From positions 23,455,851 to 23,519,850 of the forward strand of contig CM051029.1 in the NCBI GenBank assembly GCA_027627225.1: a DNA stretch of 64,000 nucleotides. Direction: 5' to 3'. Numbering within the stretch: position 1 is the first letter of the stretch; each line of letters opens with the position of its first letter. This DNA is from Congeria kusceri (lineage: Eukaryota > Mollusca > Bivalvia > Myida > Dreissenidae). Shown here piece by piece: positions 12,801 to 23,743 of the stretch. A model generated the notes under the pieces. That model was not told where the DNA came from. It saw only the letters and a list, made by a program, of their open reading frames with translations, and made no database searches. The position numbers and the translations under genes were made by a program.

Positions 12801-13295
12801 AATCATTAAAGTTATATTGCATTTTGGTGATGGTATAAAGGAGTTCGATATAATACATTAACAAGCAGTCTTAACTTTATATCACATTTAAATAAAACAT
12901 ACATTGAGATTAAGTTTGCCAATAACCTTTTGTGTTAACTAGTGTATACAGCTTACCTCTAGCACGTCGCCTGCATAATTTCCTTCCTGGTTGTCAGTGT
13001 AGAGTCCCCCTCTGTCCCTTTCCGCCCGCAGCTCTTCTCTGACCATGGCCGCCACCTCCTCCCGGAATACCCGGGTCTGGATCTGCACGTACATGTGCAC
13101 GGTGAAGCCGCACGCCACGAGGGTCAGCACGCAGGCGACACAGGCCACCGCGGCGGTGAAGTCCAGGGCTCTCATGGAACGCGAGGGTTTCAGCTGCTGA
13201 ACACTCGTGAATACGTTCTCACCGTTCATTTCTTGTTTCGTGGTCACGCTTTCTTCGTCAGAGACAAGCACCATTGCAACGTTTTTGTTTTGCAT
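6555..13295 (-). CDS. TNF-superfamily-like type II membrane ligand (isoform A, 7 coding exons)
   Basis: Predicted trimeric cytokine of the TNF superfamily, anchored in the plasma membrane by its N-terminus. Coding exons in gene order: 13295-12957, 10963-10813, 10523-10458, 9884-9804, 8194-8129, 7574-7450 and 6872-6555. Every junction has GT/AG borders and phases agree (0,1,1,1,1,0), giving 381 codons plus TGA. Residues 1-43 are cytoplasmic, about 44-66 form one hydrophobic membrane segment, and about 74-95 look like an amphipathic stalk helix. Residues 114-163 are extremely Lys/Arg-rich. About 186-381 form the TNF homology domain, with a GLYHIYAHV strand motif and a C-terminal MTYFGAFAYKL strand. 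I chose the Met at 13295 because its context (A at -3) beats the upstream in-frame Met codons at 13316 and 13400. The AG at the start of exon 4 was set five codon-breaking bases inside a first AG, because the first AG would bring a stop into frame. An AATAAA lies at 6379-6374. C1q-like is the main alternative family, but the membrane anchor and strand motifs favour TNF. Confidence 0.82.
7450..7574 (-). CDS. TNF-like gene, coding exon 6 (N-terminal half of TNF homology domain)
   Basis: 125 bp, phase 1 in, phase 0 out, TTTCAG acceptor, GTAAGT donor. It ends in the family-typical strand FKARYSGLYHIYAH. Because it exits in phase 0, it can join either the exon at 6872 or the exon at 4507 without changing frame. 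Confidence 0.82.
8129..8194 (-). CDS. TNF-like gene, coding exon 5
   Basis: 66 bp, phase 1 to 1, acceptor TTGTTCCAG, donor GTCAGC (weak). Encodes NRSLEMPEWKGTLYRNRSLR plus IQ. It would fall in the first strands of the TNF homology domain. Another frame is also open here, so the assignment depends on phase continuity with both neighbours. Confidence 0.65.
8276..8300. repeat. (TTTA)n microsatellite
   Basis: Short TTTATTTATTTATT run in an intron of the TNF-like gene. An (AAT)n run follows at 8926-8943. Confidence 0.85.
9804..9884 (-). CDS. TNF-like gene, coding exon 4
   Basis: 81 bp, phase 1 to 1, GTAAGT donor. Encodes GVDHYMTVVDEDFILREIGK and a short tail. Of two tandem AGs at the acceptor, only the second keeps the frame open. 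Confidence 0.7.
10458..10523 (-). CDS. TNF-like gene, coding exon 3
   Basis: 66 bp, phase 1 to 1, TTTCAG acceptor and GTACGG donor. It encodes a short helix-like segment beginning SCRKIQKELGPMIEEA. Its single Cys could form a stalk disulfide. Confidence 0.72.
10813..10963 (-). CDS. TNF-like gene, coding exon 2 (highly basic stalk)
   Basis: 151 bp, phase 0 in and 1 out, GTAAGT donor. It encodes 50 residues that are about 40 percent Lys/Arg, including PKRKRT and GKRPRKDK. Dibasic clusters like these could be proprotein-convertase sites that shed the ectodomain, or a heparan-sulfate binding patch. Both roles are inference. Confidence 0.78.
11197..11452. repeat. 42-bp minisatellite, six copies
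   Basis: Unit begins AGACATAACATATTGATGTT and continues ATAAACCATCCTAATACTCTCA, with single-base variants between copies. Each unit holds the imperfect palindrome ATAACATATTGATGTTAT. It lies in intron 1 of the TNF-like gene. The unit is a multiple of three without stops on minus, which produces a spurious long reading frame. Confidence 0.95.
12957..13295 (-). CDS. TNF-like gene, coding exon 1 (cytoplasmic tail, membrane anchor, stalk)
   Basis: 113 codons, ending in phase 0 at a GTAAGC donor. It encodes an acidic tail, the membrane segment ALDFTAAVACVACVLTLVAC and a charged helix. The frame stays open upstream to 13400, so a longer N-terminus is possible. Confidence 0.8.
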
Positions 13296-13399
13296 GGTGT
13301 TGATTATGTACGACATGTAAACAGTTTGGCGAACGTAGATGTCTGAGTCACAAGTACCTATTGCACCGAAATAGATCAGCTGTTCTTCGAATAAAAACA

Positions 13400-14730
13400 A
13401 AACGTTAATTGCGTGTGACTATTCCTTTTGCAATTAAAGTGTTATTTAACGGTATAAACTAAGGCACAAATGTTTTGCTACCGATTTAGCCACATTGATC
13501 ACGTAGAGCCAGCTATCGTAACCCGACACGCTCGTAAATGGAAAGTTAAATAAAGTAAATAAACACATATGTAAGTTACTACATAAAGCTGTTATCTAAT
13601 ACCGAAAGTGTCTTCCACGAAATCTCTGTTGCACCGTGTCTGTGTAAGAGACAAAAGTTTCTTAGTTTGATAAAGTGTTTATTATTGTTACAGAAATGAA
13701 GGATATCATTTATCATGAATTTCGATTTATTTGATTAATTGAATTATCGGTTACTTAATCACTGTTCAGGTCTATGTTATGAATCCTTAGTTATGAGCTT
13801 CCCCTTATATAATGGCTATTTATTGTACGCGGAATGTAATTTGCGGAATATATCTACTGCATTTGAAACGCATTGTTCCAAGCGCTTAGCCAATGTGAGA
13901 GGACCTTTCAGATGAGTCATAGATGACGTCAACCGACAGTGTTCCTTCGTGACAATGATATGCAGTTACAAAATGTATATCATACCATTTATGTCAACCT
14001 ACTGACCTACTGACCATATAAGTGAAAGATGGAAGTTATATACGCTTCCTTTGAGCAAAACATTTAATAAAATGTCTCATCAACCTATATATAGATTGTT
14101 TTTGCTTATATTCAGTATTAATGTAAAACCAAAGAAGTTTTTGAACAAATGAAACCGATTTTATTTTATTAATGTAACCAAAATAGAACGGTTTTGTATA
14201 AATTAAACACGTTGTCATTACGCAAAAAGTACCTGCTGTAAGCAACAGCTATATTTATTAAATTGTGTACCTTTCAAACAATCTTCAGTTAAAACAGGGT
14301 ATTTTTGCGTGGATAAAAAAAAGTCCCTCCGGATTCCACCCGAGTTTCAAACGTTGCCCATCATAATGCACGATCTTAAATCGACAATAATTCCTTTGTG
14401 TTCCAAACAAATATAATTGTAATTGTTTTAAAATGCTGACATAATTATACTGGCTTCTCAACTTAACGCAGGTAAATTTGGGAATATGACATAATCATAA
14501 CAGAATTAGTGAATTTTTCAGTTCTGAATAGTCCGTCCAGGGTTCTTTCCCCAAAACCGTGAAGACCAAATATTTTTATACTGATATTGACCTACTTTAC
14601 CAAGCTGGCTGTGAATTGCAATGTACAGTGAACTCGTATCCACCATTTGTAATTATATAAAGTATGTGCCTATCAACTGACTCGAGCAGGAAGTTGTTTG
14701 CATTTCAGTGCTCTCTAAAGTTCACATCTT
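13400..14730. other. No gene seen; 5' flank of the TNF-like gene
   Basis: Upstream region of the minus-strand TNF-like gene. It should contain its promoter and any noncoding 5' exon, but I could not identify a convincing core promoter motif. Confidence 0.35.
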
Positions 14731-14734
14731 GTTT

Positions 14735-15045
14735 ACCATGTCAAGAAGGCGTGCACTGTACGACTGCAATGAATGTTTACAATGTCCAGAAGGCATGCAC
14801 TGTACGACTGCACGGAATGTTTACAATGTCCAGAAGGCGTGCACTGTATGACTGCACTGAATGTTTACAATGTCCAGAAGGCATGCACTGCACGACTGCA
14901 ATGAATGTTTATAATGTCCAGAAGGCGTGCACTGTACGACTGCACTGAATGTTTTCAATGTCCAGAAGGCATGCACTGTATGACTGCACTGTATGTTTAC
15001 AATGTCCAGAAGGCATGCACTGTACGACTGCACTGCATGTCTCGT
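14735..15045. repeat. 44-bp minisatellite, about seven copies
   Basis: Period is 44 bp (TGTTTACAATGTCCAGAAGG at 14775, 14819, 14863 and so on), followed by CATGCACTGTACGACTGCAC. Copies vary at a few sites (TGTACGA/TGTATGA). Confidence 0.95.
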
Positions 15046-15228
15046 TGCTAGAACGACAGTAGTGTCGGAAAGCTGCTTGTGGAAGTTCTTGTACGTGAGA
15101 GCAATGATATTCATGTACACTTCGCTCCTATTCATATCACTGGGTTTATTAGTTTCGATTTCTTTCAGGTCAAGTACACCAGTGCCACATTCACTCAAGA
15201 CGTATCTTGGAACTGATTCCAGATCCAT
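15033..15228 (-). CDS. Unrecognised exon-like reading frame running into a minisatellite
   Basis: From an ATG at 15228 the frame reads MDLESVPRYVLSECGTGVLD and continues with ordinary protein-like composition for about 65 residues before entering the 44-bp minisatellite. No family is recognised. It could be the first exon of an unfinished gene, a pseudogene clipped by repeat expansion, or chance. It lies upstream of the TNF-like gene on the same strand. Confidence 0.25.
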
Positions 15229-15239
15229 GACGCCCCGCT

Positions 15240-17278
15240 AAACAACAACCCCCGGAGACGCGGATGCATTCTCACTCTCACAGACTGTTCACATGTATAC
15301 CAAGAACATATCACGTGAACACATGCAAATTGAATACGGTTGTTACACGAGATTGACCGTTTGAGTAAATTGTAAAGTGGATTGGCTTAAATAATAACAA
15401 TGTTTCAAAATATCTTAGCATGTGAACTGTTACCCACTTTGACAAACTTTGGTTGAATTTTAGCAGTACAGTAGTGTTAAACGGACACTCTACAGTTTTT
15501 CTTTTGAAAATATACAACAATAGCAAACTTAAAGAGCATAAGGGCTAATCAACTTAAAATTAAAACTCCAGAAACATAAAAACTGGAGTTTGCTGTGGTT
15601 GGGTTGTACGACTTTCGGGTCAAACGTTGATCAGCCAAATCAGTAGGACACACTGACGTTATTGCAATACTGTATACATACGTTGTATTAGTTTGGGTAT
15701 ATGCGACAAGATCTTGAAAAGTTGAACATTTGCCAACCGGTGAGTACTTCCCTAGAGTCAGTCAAGTTTAACTCATGAAATTCCGTTATTGGTAAAATGT
15801 CTTGATTTGTTGATATCACAGTTAGTGAAACTGGAAGATAATTACAATATTTACCCAGTGTTTTTATTTTCAGTGACGCTAAGTAATTTTAGACCACAGT
15901 TGCTGTCAGCCAGCCAATCACATGCAAGAATAGCCGTTTATTGAAAAAAACATTGCTGTGACGTCATTCCATTGTTCTCAGCGTACCGTAATTTTAATAT
16001 TAGACGGGTAGCCGACCAATATATGGCGTGTTTTGGTAAGATATTGGAGTGTAGTCGGTTAATATTGGACAGCACGTGCTAGCTTAGGTAATCTGAAAAC
16101 ACAGTGTCGCAAGCAGACGATGTTGGTTCTGGCACAGATATAATACTAATAGTTAATGTAAAAAATGCATATAGTTAAGGCATGAAAATAAAAAGACATA
16201 ATTTGCGGCATTACCATATTCAAAATACAACATTTTATTACGAATATCGACCAACCTTTGTGAGAGGTTTAACGTAATATTATACATTCATATATTCTGT
16301 ACATATTATCCATTAGTGACTAGGCCAATATGTAACAAAACACACCAAATATTGAAATGATTGCGATCGCATACTGGCATTACATATATTCGACAGCCAA
16401 AACACATGACGGTATAAGTTTGTAGAAACTGCGTTTTATAAATGGTATTAGATTGTAATATTGTTTAGGAAATCTCTCAAAATTTCATATTACTGGCATT
16501 CGCATTTTTCAGTAAAATCTATATTTGTGCTATATATCAGATCGTTTAATACAATGTTACATCATTTTTTAAACTATATATCTATATTCTTATACATATG
16601 AAGCATAGACAACTTGAAATTTGAAATAAGAAAATTGCAACTTCTAGACAATGCATTTTTAAATGGCTACTCGTTACATGTTTATTACTCCCATAAAATA
16701 TTAATGCTAGTTACATAGGTGTAAAATATACCTGATATTGCTCTAGTCCTCGTAATGTCGACTGTGCTCTATAGGCTTTTTGTTTTTGGCCATTACATAT
16801 TGCAATAGTTTATTTTTGTATTGTATTTCGTTTGCGAACCATACTAATTATGTTCGAAATCAACGTGTTTTGTGAGCCTTTTTCAGGCCAGTAATTATGA
16901 CACTTTTGGTTGTTATCAATAACATGTCAACCCAGTCAGTTGCTCTATAGCGTTTAGTCTTATACAACGAACATTTTCATACCTGTGGTCTAAGTCGGAT
17001 AGACTATGTTGTATTAAATAAATGCACGTAGTTATTTGTTTTCATAAAATGGCCCATAATGCTGCTGTCTTTGTCACCTTTTCATTGTTGAACGTGTGAG
17101 AGGTGATGTGAGATTTGGACACGACATCTTTATATTTACGGGAGAATTTATCACAGAGAAGACTTCGATATGATTATAATATACATTCAAATCGAATAAA
17201 AAGTCGTTATTATACAAACATTGGAGTTGATTTGATTACGACTGGTTAACTTGTGATTTAAAACCACTGTAATGCATT
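15240..17278. other. No gene seen
   Basis: AT-rich intergenic DNA. The only structure noted is a 9-bp perfect stem-loop at about 15567-15595 (AAACTCCAG ... CTGGAGTTT), too isolated to call a terminator or RNA. Confidence 0.4.
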
Positions 17279-17590
17279 AATGCCCCTATCAATATTTTCC
17301 CCCAGGGGGGAGCAGCGGGCGTATACGGGTCTATAGACTGAAAGCAATTCCCGACAGGCTGGAATTTGACACGCCGAATAATTCCGGGTCCCGGGAAATA
17401 GACTGTGTTCGGATTTTAGATAACGGTAATATTGGCCCCCGGGCTATTTGATACACCAATTAAGCATCCCCATTGAGGGGATTTAGACAAAAATGCTTGG
17501 CTCTAGAATCCCTAAAATACAATCAATCAAATTCCCCCTTGGTTTGCCCGCCGCTCCCCTTCCCCAGGGGGAAATATTGATAGGTGCAGT
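17279..17590. mobile_element. Foldback MITE, about 310 bp
   Basis: The ends are inverted copies of each other: the left reads CCCCTATCAATATTTTCCCC then AGGGGGGAGCAGCGGGCG, and the right is its near complement ending GGGGGAAATATTGATAGGTG. The GC-rich interior stands out from its AT-rich surroundings. No reading frame of interest. Class is not assigned because no clear target duplication was seen. Confidence 0.65.
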
Positions 17591-18009
17591 TGCGCCAATA
17601 GGAACCTCTACTGCAAAAATGGATCGATCGTATCTGCTATTTAAACAAAACTGGTAAAATCTACCACAGCAACAAACAAGCAACACATAATCTAACTATA
17701 TATTGAAGGGACCTGTTCACAATGGACGATTTGACAATTTCTACTTTTTTGTCAAAGATTAAAAAAAATAAAAGAAACAGTTTAGACTGTATATAAAGGA
17801 ACACTACTGACATAAAAATATATTGAAAATAACGTTTTGTTGACTAGTAATCATCTGCAGTTGAAATTGATAAAATAATAAAGCGTTTGTAACGCGAAAC
17901 GAAGGTATATTTTGAAGTACAACGTACTTCTGTTGTTTTTATTGAAATTGTTGAAAACACGTGAATCACTTACATAAAATAAAAATTACACGTCCATGTA
18001 TATAAATCA

Positions 18010-18085
18010 GAATGGCTGAGTGGTTTGCGCGTCAGACTTTTGATCAGGAGGTCGTAGGTTTGATCCCAGGTGGCGGCGCATATAT
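18010..18085 (+). pseudogene. tRNA-like fragment (pol III A and B boxes)
   Basis: TGGCTGAGTGGTTTGCGCG resembles an A-box/D-arm and GTAGGTTTGATCCCAGG a B-box/T-arm at tRNA spacing, but the anticodon arm does not pair well. Probably a tRNA pseudogene or SINE head. Confidence 0.4.
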
Positions 18086-18260
18086 TTTGTTATGTACTTT
18101 TCTTGATATAGTACTTGAGTTCTTCAGTTTGGATACTTTAGCTTTTCGAGTTTAGACATTTAATGGCTTTTTTTAAGAAATACAAAAATCTGTGAACAAG
18201 TCCTTTCAAACGCCGTTAATTACTAGTTTACTACTAATATTGAATCGTTTAAAATTGTTC

Positions 18261-18302
18261 GCTGCATTGGATTTCAAGTCCAACTCCTTAACCACACAGC
18301 TG
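18261..18302 (-). pseudogene. Truncated tRNA-Ser(UGA) remnant
   Basis: Retains the anticodon arm (ATTGGATTTCAAGTCCAA on plus) and the 5' D-arm and acceptor remains (TTAACCACACAGCTG), but the variable and T arms are deleted. It matches the intact genes at 41770-41851 and 42731-42812. Confidence 0.75.
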
Positions 18303-18406
18303 TTGATGGAAGTGGAAACCTTCAACCTTTTATTGATACGGTCTAAACACGTAATCAGTATTTTCGATAGTGTTCAATTATATAAATATTCACTACTTAG
18401 TTCACA

Positions 18407-18486
18407 GCTGTCATGGCCGAGTGGTTAAGGCGTTTGACTAAAATCAAATGGGCTATGCCGCGCAGGTTCGAATCCTGCTCGCAGCC
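18407..18486 (+). pseudogene. tRNA-Ser(CGA) pseudogene
   Basis: Aligns with the intact tRNA at 41964-42045, but the anticodon loop has lost a base (CTAAAA instead of CTCGAAA), one base is missing from the variable region, and the acceptor stem has a C-C mismatch. The pol III boxes (TGGCCGAGTGG, GGTTCGAATCC) remain. Confidence 0.8.
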
Positions 18487-18489
18487 TTT

Positions 18490-20080
18490 ATTTTTATCTG
18501 AAAATAAGTCAGCAAGTTTTTTATTACAATTCTCAGCCATCGTATTGTTACTGTCTACATAAAGTATACGTCTCGAGTGTTGTCACAGACCAGGTTTCCT
18601 ACCTTTTACATGAATAAATGAGGTTTTCCCTGGACTGCCAGTATTCCTGTGACGAATAACGATCCACTATTGTGTTGAATAAAGCTGGGTACCGACATAT
18701 GTGGGTGCGATGCTGCATCAGGATATTTTAATATTGTATCAATTATCCCCAAGATTCGAAAGACATGCTTAATGGTCATTCAGCCAATAATATTCTATGT
18801 CAAGTGCCAAATTAATTGTACCATATATGACTATGTTCGCATGCTTCTGAAGTGAACAATATTGATTTTTAATCAATGCTGTATGTGTCATATATCAGTG
18901 CTGATGTTTCAAAGCGATCTGTTACATGATTATGTTCCTTAAATGACTGCAGAAAATGAAAGTCGTGATGCAGTTGGTACAGAGCACGACCCCATTGTTG
19001 ATTGTCTAACAGTTTGCACTTGAACCATGTCGGGTCTTCAGCCATTATTAAATAGCATCACTCAGGGAATCCCCGTTACGTACCAGGCTGACTCACGAAG
19101 GACGGCTATCTTTCCATTAGTCCAGCAGAAGATCTAAGCAACAATGAAGTTCGTTAAATGAGCCAGATGTCACCGGGATATTCAGACACTTTATTTCCGA
19201 TTTCTTCGATTAATTACCCATACGAATAGGGATATTAAATAATACAATTATAGCCACATCGAGTGAATATTAATAGAAATATATTGTTGGAAACTGAAAC
19301 ATAATGTCGAGTGCAGATGATTAAGTAATGCCGGTAACAAAATAGCTTTAAATAGAACAAAATCAAGTTAGTCGCATTGTAATAAATTTGTTTCACAATA
19401 TTAATAAAACGTACCAGAGAAAAACGTTATTCTAACGCTAAACGGATTTGCAAGAGAAATGTTCAGTTAGAATTATGACCATAATTCTGAAATATGTCGG
19501 GAAGGAAGAGCTTTAAATCCCACCACAACTCTGCTAGCCATAATTCACTTGAGAATGGTTGCAAGTTTGAAACACTGGAAACCATCAACATTAGAAGAAC
19601 GTTCAACAAAATTAAGAAATACACCCCACATGTGCTGAGAGTCTCCAGCACACAGGACCGCGCGGACACTTTTTGTATTTTAGATGTAGTTATTAATATT
19701 TTTATTAAATGCGAATCCTGATACCATCCCAGGACGCAAACAGGACAACGACCTGTGGTATGTTTTTAAAGATCAGAATGACGATATGTTTTACAATACA
19801 CAACAAAAAATGACGATACTTATGGGGATTATGCATATGAAAAGGGTCCCAATGGGGCACAACTGCAGTAGAACAAAAAAATTTAATAGTGATATTGGCC
19901 TATAATACATGTCAAAATATTGTATATATAATCCAAAAAGGGTGTATGAATTCTGAGAAAAAAATTCATTATATAATTTAGGTCGTGTGTGTTTGGCCCT
20001 TTTCTTGTTTTCACTTTGACATCAGATTTGTGTGTATTTTTATAAACCTGAATATGCACTTGTATAAATTTTTACAAGAC
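18490..20080. other. No gene seen
   Basis: Only short frames without family resemblance. The 75-codon frame at 19494-19721 is opposed by one on the other strand and is not supported. Confidence 0.35.
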
Positions 20081-20082
20081 AG

Positions 20083-20165
20083 AGTGGCGCAGTTTGTTAG
20101 AGCGCCGTCAATTGTCATGATTTGTTCGTGCGACTCCGTTCCCGTGAGTTCGATATGCTCTCTGG
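20083..20165 (+). pseudogene. Degenerate tRNA-like or SINE fragment
   Basis: AGTGGCGCAGTTTGTTAGAGC resembles a D-arm/A-box and TGAGTTCGATATGCT a decayed B-box. It is not foldable as a functional tRNA by eye. Confidence 0.3.
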
Positions 20166-20814
20166 GTTTCTATTCTCAAGCATTCGTGTTTATCAAAATT
20201 CTCATAAGTTAGTAAATTCTTCATACTTTATTTTTTTGTATACGCCTTTGTATTGCTCATTTGTCTAACATAACAACATTTAAATTATTGAAGGACATCA
20301 CTGTTTCGTAGACGTTATCCCTTTAAATATAGTGAGGTCTATGGCATTAAATGCCTTTGGTACTTTGATCTAAATCCTTGAATACTTCGCACATGGTACT
20401 TTGATATATGTCTTTGATGTCGAACAGTGACATAAGCGGAATATCTGCATCAAACATCATTCAGAATATTAAAAATAAACATACATAAGAACAATTTAAA
20501 ACAGCGATACGTGGAACACTTATACCGGCTCACGTCCACAGTCACTTTCCTTTCCATAGGATTCTGTAATAAATGTGTAGCCGGTCTTGCTCAGCATATT
20601 TATGTTCATTTACGGATCCACAGCTGTTGCATTTTATTTTACCCATTCCAGAATATTTGCATACAATATGCACATTAATGTATTTTAATATATTTTCGAG
20701 AAATTGTGCGTTTATCCCGTTATTTTTGTAAGCATAACTGATGAAAAAATCACATGCATAGTTGGTCCAGTTGGCAGTCACATCAGCCTACTTGCATCAC
20801 ACAAGAACGTTCGT

Positions 20815-22308
20815 TCAGGGCAGCGTCGTGCGGTTAGCTAAACTATTTGTTTTTATTTGTGACCACGCATTTTCAATGCACTGTACTAGTTTGTTAGCGA
20901 ACCTGAATATCGTCCTGTCAAGCACTCTGACACCCTTGGCAGTGTCCTTGCTGTAACCCCTGTAGTGGTGAACTAGAACCTTGCTCGGATCCGCGGCCAA
21001 TACGTGAAGTTCAGCGGAGCACTGGGCGAACTCGTGCACACAATGGATACCTAGGATCTCAGCACACTCCGGCCGAACTATGTATTTCGTCCGTTCGCAG
21101 TTGCTGAACACATGCAAGCGCCGGTATGCGTGCTTCAGTGTCACTGTGTTGAATACTCGTGATATGTTGTTGAAATACCCATTGTTATCTTTGCCTGATC
21201 TGCTGCTGAAGATGCTACTTCCGATCTGGTACTCGGCTGCTGGCGCCTCCGTGTCCATCCACTCTCGCCAGGTCCTGTAGCCGTTACGTGGAACTATGAA
21301 CTCGTCCAGATCTGCGTTCACCAGGAATTTTGCAGCACCCTTATTTCTGTACAGACAGTCATTAAGCGAAGCCATTTGTCCAAAATTATGACTGTCCGAT
21401 TTGGCTGGCAACGTCCAGTTCAGAACTGTCACTAAACCCTTGTTTTCGTAATAACTCAGAACTGCGCGTGATTCTGCAGATGCATTTGTTAGGTACACGA
21501 AGATGTGGTCAACCCCCATGAGTTTATTAAACTCTACCCATTCAACAATTCTGCCAGGGTACTGAGCACGCAAAGCTCTCAAGGGACCAAGGCACATAAC
21601 AAATGTTCTCACACTGTCTGTGATGATGTCAGTAATTCGAATAGTCACAGAGTGTGACATTTTAAGCCCATTGCTGAATCTGATTGTGATGTCCTGCGGG
21701 TTAAATGTAGCGGCCAAATCGACACTGTAGACAACCGGCTTGTAGTCCTTACCGGCATGTTCCGGTAGAAGCCGCTTCTGGAAGATGACTGCGTACCCGT
21801 TGAATCCTTGCTGTGGTCTTGCCGGCGCAACCCTGATCTCGCCCCTAAGCTCGCATTTCCGAGTGTAATCCGCAGTTTGGCATTTCTCTATACCCACTAT
21901 GACTAGCCGCTGTTTGCTTCCTACAGAGGTGCGATAAGCGGGTAACAATAACATGCAAGAACCGTCATCCAGCAGTAATATGAGCCATGTCTGTTTTCTG
22001 CTTTCTGAAGGATGCCTTGCTCTTGTTTGCGACGTGAACGCGCTTGTAGCATCATCAACTTGCACACTACCATAGACTGGCAGTTTATCCAGATAAGATT
22101 CAGCCGAAACTCGTCTGCTGCTATCTTTGCCATTGTTAACAGCTCTACGACCAAGTGCACAAATAACGACACACATAACAAATAAACATATAAGCAAGCG
22201 CAAGTTTATCCTTTTTGTTAAGAAACAATGCATGCGAATCATTTTCCTGAACGTTAGACCGCACTGTTCTGAATGGGCAGTCAAGCTAGACTCTATTACA
22301 CGTTTCAA
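20815..22308 (-). CDS. GT92-family (DUF23) glycosyltransferase, intronless
   Basis: Intact 497-codon single-exon gene. The protein is a predicted type II Golgi enzyme: a basic N-terminus, a signal anchor at about residues 35-53 (LRLLICLFVMCVVICALG), a stem, then a GT92 catalytic domain from about 232 to 470. Family hallmarks are WVEFNKLMGVDHIFVYLTN at 257-275 and the metal-binding DxD in FLVNADLDEFIVP (D333/D335), followed by a conserved Cys/His-rich end including HHYRGYSKD near 447-455. Known GT92 members include nematode GALT-1, a galactosyltransferase acting on fucosylated N-glycans. The acceptor here is unknown. Length is normal for the family. An AATAAA lies at 20638-20633. GT92 genes are commonly expanded in molluscs and worms, so a lineage-specific paralogue or an old retrocopy is possible. 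Confidence 0.9.
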   Translation of the reverse strand: MKRVIESSLTAHSEQCGLTFRKMIRMHCFLTKRINLRLLICLFVMCVVICALGRRAVNNGKDSSRRVSAESYLDKLPVYGSVQVDDATSAFTSQTRARHPSESRKQTWLILLLDDGSCMLLLPAYRTSVGSKQRLVIVGIEKCQTADYTRKCELRGEIRVAPARPQQGFNGYAVIFQKRLLPEHAGKDYKPVVYSVDLAATFNPQDITIRFSNGLKMSHSVTIRITDIITDSVRTFVMCLGPLRALRAQYPGRIVEWVEFNKLMGVDHIFVYLTNASAESRAVLSYYENKGLVTVLNWTLPAKSDSHNFGQMASLNDCLYRNKGAAKFLVNADLDEFIVPRNGYRTWREWMDTEAPAAEYQIGSSIFSSRSGKDNNGYFNNISRVFNTVTLKHAYRRLHVFSNCERTKYIVRPECAEILGIHCVHEFAQCSAELHVLAADPSKVLVHHYRGYSKDTAKGVRVLDRTIFRFANKLVQCIENAWSQIKTNSLANRTTLP

Positions 22309-22589
22309 GACTCTGTACGTAGTTGCCTGGAGAGATCAACGTCACACAATCTGTGCGCACTAATGGGCAGGACCCTCACACCCCTAATGGCTCATTAATG
22401 GTCTTTAACTGCTATTATTCAATACACATTTGTATTGGATGCTCAAGCACTGCAGAGCGAATACCAAGCTGGTTACAGATGTCTTGTAGGTTCCTAAACA
22501 TGTCCAGGGTCGTTTTGCATTCGTATACGTTAGTGTAGTCGCTTTATTTACGGCTTTCATGAGGGTGTTCTTAACGACGTTCGCAACAA

Positions 22590-23590
22590 TTCCTTTCTTT
22601 TTTTATCCACCGACAGATTGTCTTACAACTTTGCACAAAAATGCTTCAATGTATCCTAAAACTAAAACAGTCTTAAATAAAAGGGGTCACCGGCCGTGTT
22701 CCGGAAATATTGGGTTTTGAATACGGTACCTGTGGAATTATATAAAGCGTTCACAGTCAAACAAGGATGGAGATTTTTAAATGAATCTTTCTTTTAAATG
22801 TTTCGTTTGGCAAAGACAAGTGCAGTTTAATGATAAAACGCGCTTTATCTACGGTTACCATTTAAAAAATTAGTTTAAATGGACGCTTAACCAGGTAAAT
22901 TATACATTCAATATGCCTGTGAAAACATCAATAAATAATCAAATATACGAATATCTTTTGTTCCAAACGACAGATTTTGTTAAAAAATCCCATATATATA
23001 TACTGAAGCAAAAACAGTCTTAAAAAATAAGGGTCACCGGCCTTGTTCCGGAAATATTGGGTTTTGAATACGGTACCTGTCGAAGCCCTTTTTTCAATTT
23101 GGATTGTTATCAATGTTTTAAGTATATAGGATAGTTTTTTACATAAAGGTTTTTTCAATTGATATGTTTGAACATGTTTTGTTTGGCAATATACAAGTGT
23201 ATTTTGATAATAAAAAACGCTCTACCTACATTTACTTTTAAAATGATTAATTTCACTGGACAAGTAGGTCAAATGGGTACTAAATTATATAATGCTTTCT
23301 GAAAAGTCGTTTTTTATCAAATGCATCAATATATTTTGTTCCAAACGACAGATTTTCTTAAAATTTCGCACATACATACATCAATGAATACTTACACCAA
23401 AACATTTTTAAAAAAAAGCATGGGTCACCGAACAAGTTTGGGAAATATTGGACTTAATCATATATCATGTTTCGTTTGAACAGTGTGTACGTAAACAACG
23501 TATCGATTGCCAAAATTGAATGGAGATATTTAATGGATCTTTTCTGAACTGATTTGTTTGGAAATAAATTGTATAAGTGCGTTTTTGATT
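22590..23590. repeat. Three diverged tandem units of about 365 bp
   Basis: Blocks at about 22670-22740 and 23020-23090 share GTCACCGGCCGTGTTCCGGA/GTCACCGGCCTTGTTCCGGA and TTGGGTTTTGAATACGGTAC; a third, weaker block starts at about 23420 (GGGTCACCGAACAAG). Each unit also has CGACAGATTTT. A fourth relative lies at 40590-40700. No coding content. Confidence 0.75.
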
Positions 23591-23630
23591 ATTATATATG
23601 CTCTATGAACTATTACTATTAAAACAATTA

Positions 23631-23743
23631 ACCCAGCAAACATGCACATATGGGTCCCATATGGGCTGTTTCTGGGCAAGACCATATGGGCTTGCCCATA
23701 AGGGTCCCAGATGGGTCCCATATTATTACAGCACTGTTGGGTA
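23631..23743. mobile_element. Short CCCATATGGG palindrome-rich element
   Basis: Bounded by ACCCAGCAAAC and GCACTGTTGGGT (imperfect inverted ends), with several ATATGGGTCCCATATGGG-type palindromes inside. Related to the larger block at 40255-40470. Nonautonomous; class unknown. Confidence 0.55.

Noticed and set aside
15567..15595. 9-bp perfect hairpin as a terminator or small RNA
   Set aside because: Single short stem in eukaryotic intergenic DNA; expected by chance at this length scale.
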